DNA from: Thermodesulfobacteriaceae bacterium
GTDB lineage: Bacteria; Desulfobacterota; Thermodesulfobacteria; Thermodesulfobacteriales; Thermodesulfobacteriaceae
Direction: 5' to 3'
Assembly: GCA_025062245.1 (NCBI GenBank)
Contig: JANXAD010000004.1
Coordinates: 1-64,000, forward strand
Length of the DNA stretch: 64,000 bases
Position numbers and translations under genes: made by a program. Under the pieces are notes generated by a model. It saw nothing but the letters and a program-made list of their open reading frames with translations, did no database searches and was not told the DNA's origin. This document shows positions 1-9,482 of the stretch, one piece after another (within the stretch, counting starts at the first letter, position 1; each line of letters opens with the position of its first letter).

Positions 1-2
1 CT

Positions 3-341
3 CATTACCTTTCTCTTGAGGGTATCAAGTCTCTTGTGAGGGTCTTTTTTAGAGTAGCAGTAAGGGATAATACAGAACTTAGGCTGGCAGGACTTTTACC
101 GGTTATGTTTAACCCTCGTCTGAATCAGCACCGCTGGGTTATAGAAGAAATAAAGAAAAACTTTGGTGAGGAAAAACTTCTTCCTTCTATCAGAACAGAC
201 ATAAAAGTAGCTGAAGCCTTTCAGGCTCATAAGCCTCTTCTTTACTATGCTCCCTATTCTAAGGCTTTAGAGGATTACAAAACCTTAGCAGATAGGTTGC
301 TTGAAATAATCCTTAGTTACAAAATTAGTAAGAATTTTTAA
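3..341 (+). CDS. ParA-family ATPase, C-terminal part (gene enters from left edge)
   Basis: Frame is open to the window edge (HYLSLEGIKSLVRVFFRVAVRDNTELRLAGLLPVMFNPRLNQHRWVIEEI...); resembles C-terminal part of ParA/Soj ATPases. Confidence 0.6.
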   Translation, partial: HYLSLEGIKSLVRVFFRVAVRDNTELRLAGLLPVMFNPRLNQHRWVIEEIKKNFGEEKLLPSIRTDIKVAEAFQAHKPLLYYAPYSKALEDYKTLADRLLEIILSYKISKNF

Positions 342-1603
342 AGAGCCTTTAACACTAAGCAGGCATTGATTCCACCAAAGCCAAAGGAGTTTTTTAAAAC
401 GGTTTTCACTTTTTTAAAGCGAGAAGCATTGGGAACATAATCTAAGTCGCACTCAGGATCCGGATTTTCTAAATTGATAGTAGGAGGAATAATTCCCTCT
501 AAAATAGTTTTTACAGAGAAAATGGTTTCAATAGTTCCTGCAGCCCCCCAAGTATGTCCAATCATAGACTTATTAGAAGAAATAGGAATCTTATAGGCGT
601 ACTCTTTGAAAATTTTCTTGATAGCTTTAGTTTCTGTAAGGTCATTTAGAGGAGTTCCTGTGCCGTGGGCATTTATATAGTCTATTTCTTCTGGTTTTAG
701 GTTGGCAGATTCTAAGGCTATTTTAATACATTCTGCTATACTTATAGCTTCTGGTTCTGGAGCTGTGGGATGATAGGCATCACAGGTAGCTCCAAAGCCG
801 GCCACTTCAGCCAAAGGTTTGGCTCCCCTCTCTAAGGCGTGTTCATAAGCTTCAAGAATAAGACATCCTGCTCCTTCAGCAGGAATAAATCCCTTTCTAA
901 GTTTGTCAAAGGGTCTGGAGGCCCTATGAGGCTCCTCATTCCATCTTTCATCTACAATAGCTCCTAAGTTTTCTAAACTGGCTATAATGGTAGGAGTTAT
1001 TCCGGCATCAGCCCCTATCACTAAAGCTATATCTATGATATTCATCTTTATAAGTTGAGCAGAAAGCCCAATAGCTTTAGTTCCTGCCGAACAGGCCTCT
1101 TGTAGAAAGAATTGAGGACCCCGAGCATTAAAAATTCTGGCTACCTCCCCAGCTGCCGTGTTTCCTGCTACATTTATCACACCAAAGGGAGAAACCTTTT
1201 TAGGTCCTGAGGAAAGATAGTTTTTATAGTTTTCTTCAAAAGTTGAAGGAGCACTCAGAGCACAAGCTCCAATAACAGAAAATCTAAAGGGATTCTTAAT
1301 TTCCTCCTTTCTAAAGTTCCAGTTTTTAGCTGTAAGAAGGGCAGAAGAGACAAAAAGATGAAACATTCGGTCATAACGCCTAATAAATTTTTTATCTAAA
1401 AAATCTTCCGGAAAAAAGGAAGTGCATTCTCCTGCCACCTTACACCTAAATTTTTCTACTTCAAAAAGACTTATCTTTTTTATTCCTGAAATTCCCTGAA
1501 TTAATTTTTTCCAACACTCTTCTATTCCTACCCCTAAGGGGCTAATCATTTCCATTCCAGTTATAACTACCTTTCTTTCTCTAAGCATGCCTACTCCAAA
1601 CAT
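338..1603 (-). CDS. beta-ketoacyl-[ACP] synthase (FabF/KAS II-like)
   Basis: Catalytic Cys region QEACSAGTKA, INAHGTGTPLND, NKSMIGHTWGAAGT motifs of ketoacyl synthases; start may be internal (MLRERKVVITGM). Confidence 0.85.
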   Translation of the reverse strand: MFGVGMLRERKVVITGMEMISPLGVGIEECWKKLIQGISGIKKISLFEVEKFRCKVAGECTSFFPEDFLDKKFIRRYDRMFHLFVSSALLTAKNWNFRKEEIKNPFRFSVIGACALSAPSTFEENYKNYLSSGPKKVSPFGVINVAGNTAAGEVARIFNARGPQFFLQEACSAGTKAIGLSAQLIKMNIIDIALVIGADAGITPTIIASLENLGAIVDERWNEEPHRASRPFDKLRKGFIPAEGAGCLILEAYEHALERGAKPLAEVAGFGATCDAYHPTAPEPEAISIAECIKIALESANLKPEEIDYINAHGTGTPLNDLTETKAIKKIFKEYAYKIPISSNKSMIGHTWGAAGTIETIFSVKTILEGIIPPTINLENPDPECDLDYVPNASRFKKVKTVLKNSFGFGGINACLVLKAL

Positions 1604-3459
1604 TTAAGAATTTCCTGTTTTATACCTTCTGAATCTAAACCATATTTTTTTCTTAAAATTCCTAACTCTCCATGTTCTATAAATTTGTCTGGAAGGGCTA
1701 TTCTTTTAAACTTTCCTTTAAAACCCCTTTCTAAAAGAAATTCTGCTACAGCTGAACCAAACCCTCCTATAAGAGTATTTTCTTCTACGGTAATTAAGCA
1801 GGGAATTTTTTTAGCTACCTCTAAAATAGTTTTTTCATCTAAGGGTTTAACAAACCTACTATTAATTACTGCTACCGATATTCCTTTCTTTTCTAATTCA
1901 TAAGCTGCCCTTAAGCAGGGATAAACTAAGTGGCCTATAGCTAAAAGAGCTATCTCTTTTCCCTCTTTTAAAATTTCTGAAATTCCTAAGGGAATTTCTT
2001 TAAATTCCCAATCTAAGCTTACTCCCTGCCCCGGTCCTCTGGGATATCTTATAGCTACTGGATTTGGATACTTTAGGGCACTATAGAGCATGTGTTGAAG
2101 CTCATTTTCGTCCTTAGGGGCCATAACTATGAGATTGGGAATTAGTCTTAAATAAGAAAGGTCTAAGGTTCCGTGATGGGTAGCTCCATCTTCTCCCACC
2201 AAACCCCCTCTATCTATGGCAAAAATAACTTTAAGATTGTTTAAGGCTACATCATGAATAATCTGATCAAAGGCTCTTTGTAAAAAGGTAGAATAGATAG
2301 CACACACTGGAATTAAACCCTCTAAAGCTAATCCAGCAGCAAAGGTCACAGCATGTTGTTCACAGATTCCTACATCAAAAAATCTTTCCGGATACTTTTC
2401 AGAAAAAGCTTTAAGTCCGGTTCCTAATCTCATAGCTGCAGTTATAGCCACTAAATGGGGTTCCATTTCAGCTAATCTTAAAAGGGTTTTCCCAAAAATT
2501 TCGGTGTAAGAAGGAGGTTCATTTAAAGATTTTATAATTTTTCCTGATTTTACTTCAAAAGGACCAACTCCGTGGAAAGTTTCAGGATCCTTTTCAGCAA
2601 AGGGATATCCCTTACCTTTTTTAGTCAAAACATGAAAAACTATAGGTCCTTCCATTTTTTTGATATTTCCTAAAATTTCAATCAAGGTTTCAAGATCGTG
2701 TCCATCAACAGGACCAATATATTCAAAATTTAAAACTGTAAAAAGAGCCCCTGGAGTTAGGGCAGATTTTAAAATATCTTCTCCTTTTTTCAAAAGATGT
2801 AAGAGATTTTCTCCTCCTGGAAACTTAGGCACAAACTTTTCAAGTTCCTTTTTAAGAAAACGGGCTAAATTTCCTGTTAGCCGTTTAGAAATGAAGGAAG
2901 AAAGGGCTCCTACATTGGGAGAAATAGACATTTCATTGTCATTTAAAATAACTATTAAATTTTCCCTCTGAAAACCTGCATTGTTTAAACCTTCAAAAGC
3001 CAGGCCAGCAGTAATAGCTCCATCCCCAATTACAGCAATAACCTTACCTTCTTTCTTTTTTAACCTTAAAGCTGTAGCTATTCCTAAACCTGCAGAAATA
3101 GAAGTACTACTGTGACCGGTATCTAAAATATCATGAATACTTTCAGCCCTCTTAGGAAAGCCTGCTAATCCTTGATAGGTTCTTAAGGTAGGGAAAAGTT
3201 CCCTTCTTCCTGTAAGGATTTTATGAGTATAGCATTGATGTCCTACATCCCAAATAATCTTATCCTTAGGAGAGTCAAATACGTAATGTAAAGCTAAGCT
3301 CAGTTCAACCACTCCAAGATTAGGAGCTAAGTGCCCTCCGTTTTTAGAAACTACCTCTGTAATTAAATCTCTTATTTCTTGAGCTAAAGCCCTAAGATGA
3401 GAAATTTTCAATTTTTTTAAATCTTGAGGAGAATTTATTTTAGAGAGAAACTTGCTCAT
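1591..3459 (-). CDS. dxs: 1-deoxy-D-xylulose-5-phosphate synthase
   Basis: Full-length DXS: GHQCYTHKILTGR, TGHSSTSISAGLG, GDGAITAGLAFE, DRGGLVGEDGATHHG. Confidence 0.95.
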   Translation of the reverse strand: MSKFLSKINSPQDLKKLKISHLRALAQEIRDLITEVVSKNGGHLAPNLGVVELSLALHYVFDSPKDKIIWDVGHQCYTHKILTGRRELFPTLRTYQGLAGFPKRAESIHDILDTGHSSTSISAGLGIATALRLKKKEGKVIAVIGDGAITAGLAFEGLNNAGFQRENLIVILNDNEMSISPNVGALSSFISKRLTGNLARFLKKELEKFVPKFPGGENLLHLLKKGEDILKSALTPGALFTVLNFEYIGPVDGHDLETLIEILGNIKKMEGPIVFHVLTKKGKGYPFAEKDPETFHGVGPFEVKSGKIIKSLNEPPSYTEIFGKTLLRLAEMEPHLVAITAAMRLGTGLKAFSEKYPERFFDVGICEQHAVTFAAGLALEGLIPVCAIYSTFLQRAFDQIIHDVALNNLKVIFAIDRGGLVGEDGATHHGTLDLSYLRLIPNLIVMAPKDENELQHMLYSALKYPNPVAIRYPRGPGQGVSLDWEFKEIPLGISEILKEGKEIALLAIGHLVYPCLRAAYELEKKGISVAVINSRFVKPLDEKTILEVAKKIPCLITVEENTLIGGFGSAVAEFLLERGFKGKFKRIALPDKFIEHGELGILRKKYGLDSEGIKQEILKCLE

Positions 3460-4387
3460 TTTGAATAGACTTAGAACTTGTAGAAATTCTATTTATAATG
3501 AAATTAGCCAAGGCTTTTAGGGGTTCTCCTCTATTTCCAAAAAATTTTAAACTTTCTATAGCCTTTTGTATGTGTTTACTTGCTAATGCTTTAGTTTTTT
3601 CTAAACCAAAAAGGGCAGGGTAGGTTAATTTTTGTTTTTTTACATCAGAAAAGGTTTTTTTGCCGATTTTTTTTTCATCTCCTATTATGTCCAAGAGGTC
3701 ATCCACAATTTGGAAGGCAAAACCTAAATTTTTTCCGTAAGAGGATAAAACTCTTAGTTCCTTAGATTGGGCTCCTCCTAAGAGGGCTCCACTTAAAAGG
3801 GAAGCTTCCATAAAACAAACGGTTTTGTGAAGATGGATCCATTTCAAAACCTTAGGATTTCCCTTCTTTCCTTCCATTAGGAGGTCAACCATTTGGCCTC
3901 CTACCATGCCTCTTAAACCTATAGCTTTTGAAACCCAATATATAGCCTTTAGAAGTCTCGTTTTATTTACTTTTTTTACTAACTCAGGATGGGTAAAAAA
4001 TTCAAAGGCCAAAGCCTGAAGTCCATCTCCAGCTAAAATAGCCGTTGCAGGATCAAAGGCTTTATGACAAGAGGGTTTTCCTCTTCTTAAGTCGTCATCG
4101 TCCATACAGGGAAGATCATCGTGTATCAGAGAATAGGTATGTAAACATTCCAGTCCTGCTGCAAAAAGAAGAATCCTTTCCCAATCTCCTCCCACAACCT
4201 CACAACCAGCTAAACACAAAATAGGTCTAAATCTTTTTCCACCAGCCAAAAGACTATATTTAGAAGCAGAAATAACCCTTTCTTCATAGCCCTTGGCCTT
4301 TGGAAAGTAGGTTTCTAAAATTTTTTCTATCCTTTGGGTTCGAAGTTCTAAGTAGGAAATAAGATCAAAATGGTTATTTTTTTCCAT
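3440..4387 (-). CDS. ispA: polyprenyl (farnesyl/geranylgeranyl) diphosphate synthase
   Basis: DDxxD motifs LIHDDLPCMDDDDLRRGKP and FQIVDDLLD; operon with dxs. Confidence 0.9.
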   Translation of the reverse strand: MEKNNHFDLISYLELRTQRIEKILETYFPKAKGYEERVISASKYSLLAGGKRFRPILCLAGCEVVGGDWERILLFAAGLECLHTYSLIHDDLPCMDDDDLRRGKPSCHKAFDPATAILAGDGLQALAFEFFTHPELVKKVNKTRLLKAIYWVSKAIGLRGMVGGQMVDLLMEGKKGNPKVLKWIHLHKTVCFMEASLLSGALLGGAQSKELRVLSSYGKNLGFAFQIVDDLLDIIGDEKKIGKKTFSDVKKQKLTYPALFGLEKTKALASKHIQKAIESLKFFGNRGEPLKALANFIINRISTSSKSIQNEQVSL

Positions 4388-4634
4388 TTTTTAAAGTCTC
4401 TAAAGCTTTTTCCAAGGATTCTATTTGATATTCCTCTTTTTCTTTTAAAATTACCTTTACTTTAACCCGAGCTTTCTTTAATTTTTCCTCACAAAGAAGA
4501 ATTAAATTCATACCTTCTTCATAAAGAGAAAGAGCTTCCTCTAACTCTAAATTGGGATTTTCTAAAAGCTTAAGAATTTCTTCAACCCTTTTTAAAGCTT
4601 TTTCTAAGGAAAGAAATTCTCTTTTTTCTTCCAA
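4374..4634 (-). CDS. xseB: exodeoxyribonuclease VII small subunit
   Basis: 86 aa, FLSLEKALKRVEEILKLLENPNLELEEALSLYEEGMNL; adjacent to xseA. Confidence 0.9.
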   Translation of the reverse strand: MEEKREFLSLEKALKRVEEILKLLENPNLELEEALSLYEEGMNLILLCEEKLKKARVKVKVILKEKEEYQIESLEKALETLKNGKK

Positions 4635-4640
4635 AACTTC

Positions 4641-5873
4641 TTACCTTAAAATTTTTTCTACCTTTACCAAAAGTTTTCCTTCGGCTAATTGAATTTCTAA
4701 GTATTCTTTTTCTCTAACCTCTTTAACACTTTTAACAATTTTACCTTCAGGATATGATTTTACTATACTATAGCCCTTTTGTAAAATATTTAGAGGAGAT
4801 AGGGAAAAAAGTAAGTTTTTAAAATTTTCCAATTTCTTTTCCTTTTGAAAGAGAAGCTTTTCTAAGTTTATTTGAAGATGCTTTTTAAAAGCTTTAAGAT
4901 TTTCTTCCCAAGAAATTAACTTTTCCTGAGGACTCCTTTTTTGGAGTCTCCATTTAAATTGATGAACTAACCTTTCCCATTTTGAAAAAAGGAGTTCTGT
5001 TTGTTTGGAAAGTCTTTCTCTATAAAAAGTTAATTTTTTAAGGATTTCTGTTTTATCTGGTAAAATCTCTTGAGCAGCAGCTGAAGGAGTAGGGCATCTT
5101 TTATCTGCAATAAGATCACAGAGGGTATAATCTATTTCATGTCCCACCGCAGAAACTATAGGTATTTTAGAATCCTTTAGACCGAGGATGATATCTTCAC
5201 TATAAAAGGGAGCTAAATCCTCAAAGGAACCTCCTCCACGAGTAATTACTATAATTTCAACTTCAGGAAAATTAAGATTTATTTCATAAACCGCTTGAAC
5301 AATTTCCTTTTCTGCACCTTCCCCTTGAACTTTTACGGGATATACTAAAATTTCCACTTCCCATTTGTCTTGAGCTATTTTAAGAAAATCCTGAAGGGCT
5401 GCTCCAAAAAGGGAAGTAATTAAAGCAATTTTTTTGGGATACTTAGGAAGTGCTCTTTTTCTACTTGGGTCAAAAAGAGATTTATATTTTTCAATCAAAG
5501 CTTCCTTTTTTAAAATTAAAGCTCCCGTTCCTAAGGGTTCTATCTTTCTTATCACTAAAAAACATTCTCCAGAACGGGAGAAAAAGGTAAGTTTACTTAA
5601 ACAAATAACTTTAAGACCGTTTCTTAAGTAAGGAACTATTTTAGAATCCCTCTGAGAATTAAAAATAATAGCTTTTAACGAGGCCTCCTCCTCTATAAGA
5701 TTGAAATAGACATTACCATTTTGACTATACCTCAGATTAGCTATTTCACCCTCTATCCACAAGAGGGGATAACTTTTTTCCATAAGATCCTTTATACTTT
5801 GGGTTATCTCTTTTACAGTATAAAAAAGTTTATTTTCTTTTTCTTCTATAGAGGATTGAAAAACTTCTATCAT
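4641..5873 (-). CDS. xseA: exodeoxyribonuclease VII large subunit
   Basis: WIEGEIANLRYSQNGNVYFNL, TRGGGSFEDLAPF, SAVGHEIDYTLCDLIADKRCPTPSAAAQ. Confidence 0.95.
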   Translation of the reverse strand: MIEVFQSSIEEKENKLFYTVKEITQSIKDLMEKSYPLLWIEGEIANLRYSQNGNVYFNLIEEEASLKAIIFNSQRDSKIVPYLRNGLKVICLSKLTFFSRSGECFLVIRKIEPLGTGALILKKEALIEKYKSLFDPSRKRALPKYPKKIALITSLFGAALQDFLKIAQDKWEVEILVYPVKVQGEGAEKEIVQAVYEINLNFPEVEIIVITRGGGSFEDLAPFYSEDIILGLKDSKIPIVSAVGHEIDYTLCDLIADKRCPTPSAAAQEILPDKTEILKKLTFYRERLSKQTELLFSKWERLVHQFKWRLQKRSPQEKLISWEENLKAFKKHLQINLEKLLFQKEKKLENFKNLLFSLSPLNILQKGYSIVKSYPEGKIVKSVKEVREKEYLEIQLAEGKLLVKVEKILR

Positions 5874-5928
5874 AGCTTAAATTTGGTAAAAATTTAAACC
5901 TATTGTATAATGTTTTTTAAAAGATACA

Positions 5929-6393
5929 ATGAAATGTCCCCGTTGTAAAGAGCCTGAAACTAAGGTTATTGACTCACGCACCATAGAAGATGGCTTTTCT
6001 ATAAGAAGAAGAAGGGAATGTTCAGTCTGTGGATACAGATTCACCACCTATGAAAAAATGGAATTAGATATAGTGGTAATAAAAAAGGATGGTAGAAGAG
6101 AGCCTTACGATAGAAACAAGTTACTTTCAGGCCTTAAAAAGGCTATCCATAAAAGACCCGTAAGTGAGGAAGTAATAAGAAATTTCGTTAAAGAATTAGA
6201 ATTAGATTTAATTCAAAAGGGAGAAATAGAGGTTCCTTCTTCTTATATTGGAGAAAAGGTTATGTCAGCTTTAAAAGAATGGGACAAAGTAGCTTACATA
6301 AGATTTGCTTCAGTTTATAGAGATTTTAAAGACCCCTTTGAATTTGTTGAACAAGTAGAGGGGCTTAAAAGGGAAAAAGGTGAAACTGATTAA
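5929..6393 (+). CDS. nrdR: transcriptional regulator NrdR
   Basis: MKCPRCKEPETKVIDSRTIEDGFSIRRRRECSVCGYRFTTYE zinc ribbon plus ATP-cone. Confidence 0.95.
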   Translation: MKCPRCKEPETKVIDSRTIEDGFSIRRRRECSVCGYRFTTYEKMELDIVVIKKDGRREPYDRNKLLSGLKKAIHKRPVSEEVIRNFVKELELDLIQKGEIEVPSSYIGEKVMSALKEWDKVAYIRFASVYRDFKDPFEFVEQVEGLKREKGETD

Positions 6394-7120
6394 GCTACCG
6401 GCAGAAGAAAGAATAATTTTTCCTTTAGATGTAAGTTCCTCTGAAGAGGCTACCCTTTGGGTAGAAAGATTAAATCCCTTTATAGGGGTTTTTAAAATAG
6501 GTTTAGAACTCTTTATTTCAGAGGGTCCTCAAATAATAGAAAAAATAAGAAATAAAACCAACAAAAAAATTTTTTTAGACTTAAAATTAAACGACATTCC
6601 CAATACGGTAAGTAAAGCGGTAAGAGTTATTTCAAATATGGGAGTAGATTGGGTTAGTGTGCATCTTTTAGCAGGAAGTTTAGCTTTACGTAAAGCTTTA
6701 GAATTGGCTTATAACAATTTAAAGATCATAGGAATTACCATTTTGACTTCCTTAGATAGAGCCGATCTTTTAGAATTAGGATTTAATGCAGAATTAGCAA
6801 AAGATCTTAAGGAATTAGTTTTAAGATTAGCTTTTTTAGCCTATCAAACAGGTTGTGAAGGTATAGTTTGTTCTGCTAAAGAGGTAGAAAAAGTTAAGGA
6901 AAACTTTCCAGAATTAATAACCATAGTTCCAGGGATAAGACTAAGTGAGGAAAGAAGAGATGACCAGTTAAGAACTGCTACTCCTTATGAGGCTATTCTC
7001 TTGGGAGCAGACTATTTGGTAATTGGAAGACCTATTAAAGAGGCCTCTTTTCCAGAGAAAGTTTGTGAAGAAATAATAGTTCAAATTAAAAGGGCTTTAG
7101 AAGAAAGAGAGGATGATTAA
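6380..7120 (+). CDS. pyrF: orotidine-5'-phosphate decarboxylase
   Basis: FPLDVSSSEEA, KIFLDLKLNDIPNTV, VPGIRL, YLVIGRPI motifs. Confidence 0.93.
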   Translation: MKLIKLPAEERIIFPLDVSSSEEATLWVERLNPFIGVFKIGLELFISEGPQIIEKIRNKTNKKIFLDLKLNDIPNTVSKAVRVISNMGVDWVSVHLLAGSLALRKALELAYNNLKIIGITILTSLDRADLLELGFNAELAKDLKELVLRLAFLAYQTGCEGIVCSAKEVEKVKENFPELITIVPGIRLSEERRDDQLRTATPYEAILLGADYLVIGRPIKEASFPEKVCEEIIVQIKRALEEREDD

Positions 7121-8192
7121 AAAAGACATCGTGGATCTTCCTCTTCATGGAGGAAAATGTCCTTCCTGGCTTTTTGAAAAAATGGTTAGACTAAGTAGAG
7201 CTATTTTACTTTTAGTTTATATGGAATTTGGAAGGGAAGAACTTTTAAGGAGAATTTCAGATCCCTTTTGGTTTCAAGCTTTGGGATGTTTGTTGGGTTT
7301 TGACTGGCACTCCTCTGGCCTTACCACTACAGTAGGAGGAGCCCTAAAAGAAGCTCTTTCTCCCTATTTTAAGGAGATAGGAATTTATCTTTGCGGAGGT
7401 AAAGGAAAAAGAGCTCTTCAAACTCCTCAAGAGATAGAATTTTGGGGTGAAAAACATGCTTTACCTTTAGAAACTCAATACTTGATAACCTTAAGCAGGT
7501 TGACAGCCAGAATTGATAATCATGCTTTACAAGATGGATTTAAACTTTATTTTCATCTCTTCATTTTTTCTAAAGAAGGAAGCTGGGCAGTTGTCCAACA
7601 GGGAATGGATGAAACCACAGCTTATGCTCGGAGATATCACTGGTATAGTAAAAATACCGTAGATCTTTGTGAAGAACCTCATACAGGAATCCTTTCTCCA
7701 ATTAAAAGAAAGGAAGTGCTGAATTTAGTTGCTAAAGAAAGCAAAGCGGTTCAGAATTCTTTGGTGGCTTTAATAAGGGAAAATCCAGCTAAAATTTTAA
7801 AAGAAGTAAGCTTGCAAAATTATTTGATATTTAAGAAAGACCATGAGCTTAGCCTGAGAGATCTTACTTATAAAAATTTAAAAAAGGTTTTAGAAATTAC
7901 TTATGAAAATCCTCCTTCAGAGTTTAAAGAACTTCTTTTAACTTCGGGCTTAGGAGCTAAGACCTTGAGAGCTCTCACTCTTACTGCTGAACTTATCTAT
8001 AATGTGAGGGCTTCTCGAGAAGATCCGGTTTGTTATGCCTATGCTCACGGTGGAAAGGATGGTCATCCCTATCGGTTAAATAGAAAACTTTATGAAACAA
8101 CCCTTAGGGAATTAGAAGAAATTATCAGTAAAGTTAAAATTTCTCATTCGGAAAAACTGGAACTTTTTAGAAAGCTTCCTTATATTTTTTAG
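7113..8192 (+). CDS. DUF763 domain-containing protein
   Basis: DLPLHGGKCPSWLFEKM, VYGGKGKRALQTPQE-like and YAYAHGGKDGHPYRLNRKLYE regions typical of DUF763. Confidence 0.8.
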   Translation: MIKKDIVDLPLHGGKCPSWLFEKMVRLSRAILLLVYMEFGREELLRRISDPFWFQALGCLLGFDWHSSGLTTTVGGALKEALSPYFKEIGIYLCGGKGKRALQTPQEIEFWGEKHALPLETQYLITLSRLTARIDNHALQDGFKLYFHLFIFSKEGSWAVVQQGMDETTAYARRYHWYSKNTVDLCEEPHTGILSPIKRKEVLNLVAKESKAVQNSLVALIRENPAKILKEVSLQNYLIFKKDHELSLRDLTYKNLKKVLEITYENPPSEFKELLLTSGLGAKTLRALTLTAELIYNVRASREDPVCYAYAHGGKDGHPYRLNRKLYETTLRELEEIISKVKISHSEKLELFRKLPYIF

Positions 8193-8470
8193 ACCTTTAC
8201 AAAATTCAAGGGTTTAAAAAAATTTAAGAATAAATTTACAGAAAAAACAAGGGGGTATCTCAAAGTTTAGAGCTTGGTGAGAAAGCGGCAAGGGAGTAAG
8301 TAAAGATAGGTAAGTCTTTAGTTAAAACCTGTTTATGAGGTATGGGCATATAAGGAGAAGGATTAAGGGGTTTGAGATGGTGGTTTAGGGGTTAAATTGG
8401 GATGACAGACAGGAGATAGCCAAGAGAGAGGCTTAGGTAGTTAAATTTAAGCCGAATTTTTCAAAGGTTT
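8191..8470. repeat. MITE-like repeat copy A (divergent member)
   Basis: Left end AGACCTTTACAAAATTC, right end GAATTTTTCAAAGGTTT (imperfect terminal inverted repeats); left ~70 bp and right ~25 bp align by eye with copies B and C. Confidence 0.6.
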
Positions 8471-8840
8471 CTTTTAATTTTATAGGTAATCCGTAGATAG
8501 CCTTTATTGTGAAAAAAATCACTAAATCTTATTTTTAATTTATTTTGTAATTTAATTTAAAAACTAATTTTTTTAAATAATTGAAAGCTTTGGGTAGTAT
8601 CTTAAAAGATGGGTATGGCGAAGGGAGGTTATAAAGGCTAAATTTTATGTTAGATTATCCTTTTTATAACTCCAACCTAAATAATCATTTTTATGATTTT
8701 AGCATGGTTTTTTCTTGGGGTGTTAGTTTAAAGGGATTTGAGTTAATTATAAGGAATAGATTTTGAAAATAAATAAGAAAAAAACTATTTTAAATTAAGA
8801 TTTTAAAGTTATAATTAGGGATATTGTTATAATTTGGCAG

Positions 8841-8868
8841 TTGACATTTTAGTTTAATAAATTATAAA
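8841..8868 (+). promoter_or_regulatory. predicted sigma70-type promoter for the dsr gene cluster
   Basis: TTGACA (8841-8846), 16 nt spacer, TATAAA (8863-8868), just upstream of ATG 8883. Confidence 0.55.
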
Positions 8869-8882
8869 AAATTAAATTAAAA

Positions 8883-9461
8883 ATGAAAAATAGAGATTCT
8901 TGGTTTTTTTCTGAAAAATTTAGGAAGTATTTAGAGGGTAAACAGGAGTACCTTTTAAAAAGGTGGAAGGATATTTTTTGGGAAAGTTTTGGAGAGGAAG
9001 CTAAAAGATTTTTTGTTAGAGAAACAGACCGTTTTCAAAATCCTGTGGGTTACCGAGTAGAGGAATGTTTTAAGGGTATAATGGAGGTTTTGTTTGGGGA
9101 GTTTAGTTGGGAGAAGGCTCAAGAGCCCTTAAAAAGGCTTATGCAAATTAGAGCGGTTCAAGAACCTGTTCCTTCTAAAGCTTTAAATTTATTTTTACAA
9201 CTTAAGACCATCTTGAGAGAGGAAATAGGGAGAGAAATTATTGATAAATTTGGAATAGAAGAATTTTTACAGTTAGAGGATAGGATTAATATTTTGACTT
9301 TGAGGGCTTTTGATTATTTTATAAAGTTTAGAGAAACTTTATATGAGATTAAGTTTAATGAATATAGGAGAAATACTTTTCTTCTTTTAAAAAGAGCAGG
9401 TTTAGTTTATGATCCTATGGAAGGTATGGTTAAAAGTATTCCAGAAGAGGAAAATTATTAA
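8883..9461 (+). CDS. RsbRD N-terminal domain-like protein, first gene of dsr cluster
   Basis: 192 aa all-helical-looking protein; proteins of this type (RsbRD_N) are known directly upstream of dsrM in sulfate reducers; position fits. Confidence 0.6.
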   Translation: MKNRDSWFFSEKFRKYLEGKQEYLLKRWKDIFWESFGEEAKRFFVRETDRFQNPVGYRVEECFKGIMEVLFGEFSWEKAQEPLKRLMQIRAVQEPVPSKALNLFLQLKTILREEIGREIIDKFGIEEFLQLEDRINILTLRAFDYFIKFRETLYEIKFNEYRRNTFLLLKRAGLVYDPMEGMVKSIPEEENY

Positions 9462-9482
9462 TAAATAGAGAGGGAGAGAGGT

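Noticed and set aside
2660-2971. 103 aa plus-strand ORF inside dxs
   Set aside because: Antisense to a clear full-length gene; composition reflects codon usage of the opposite strand.
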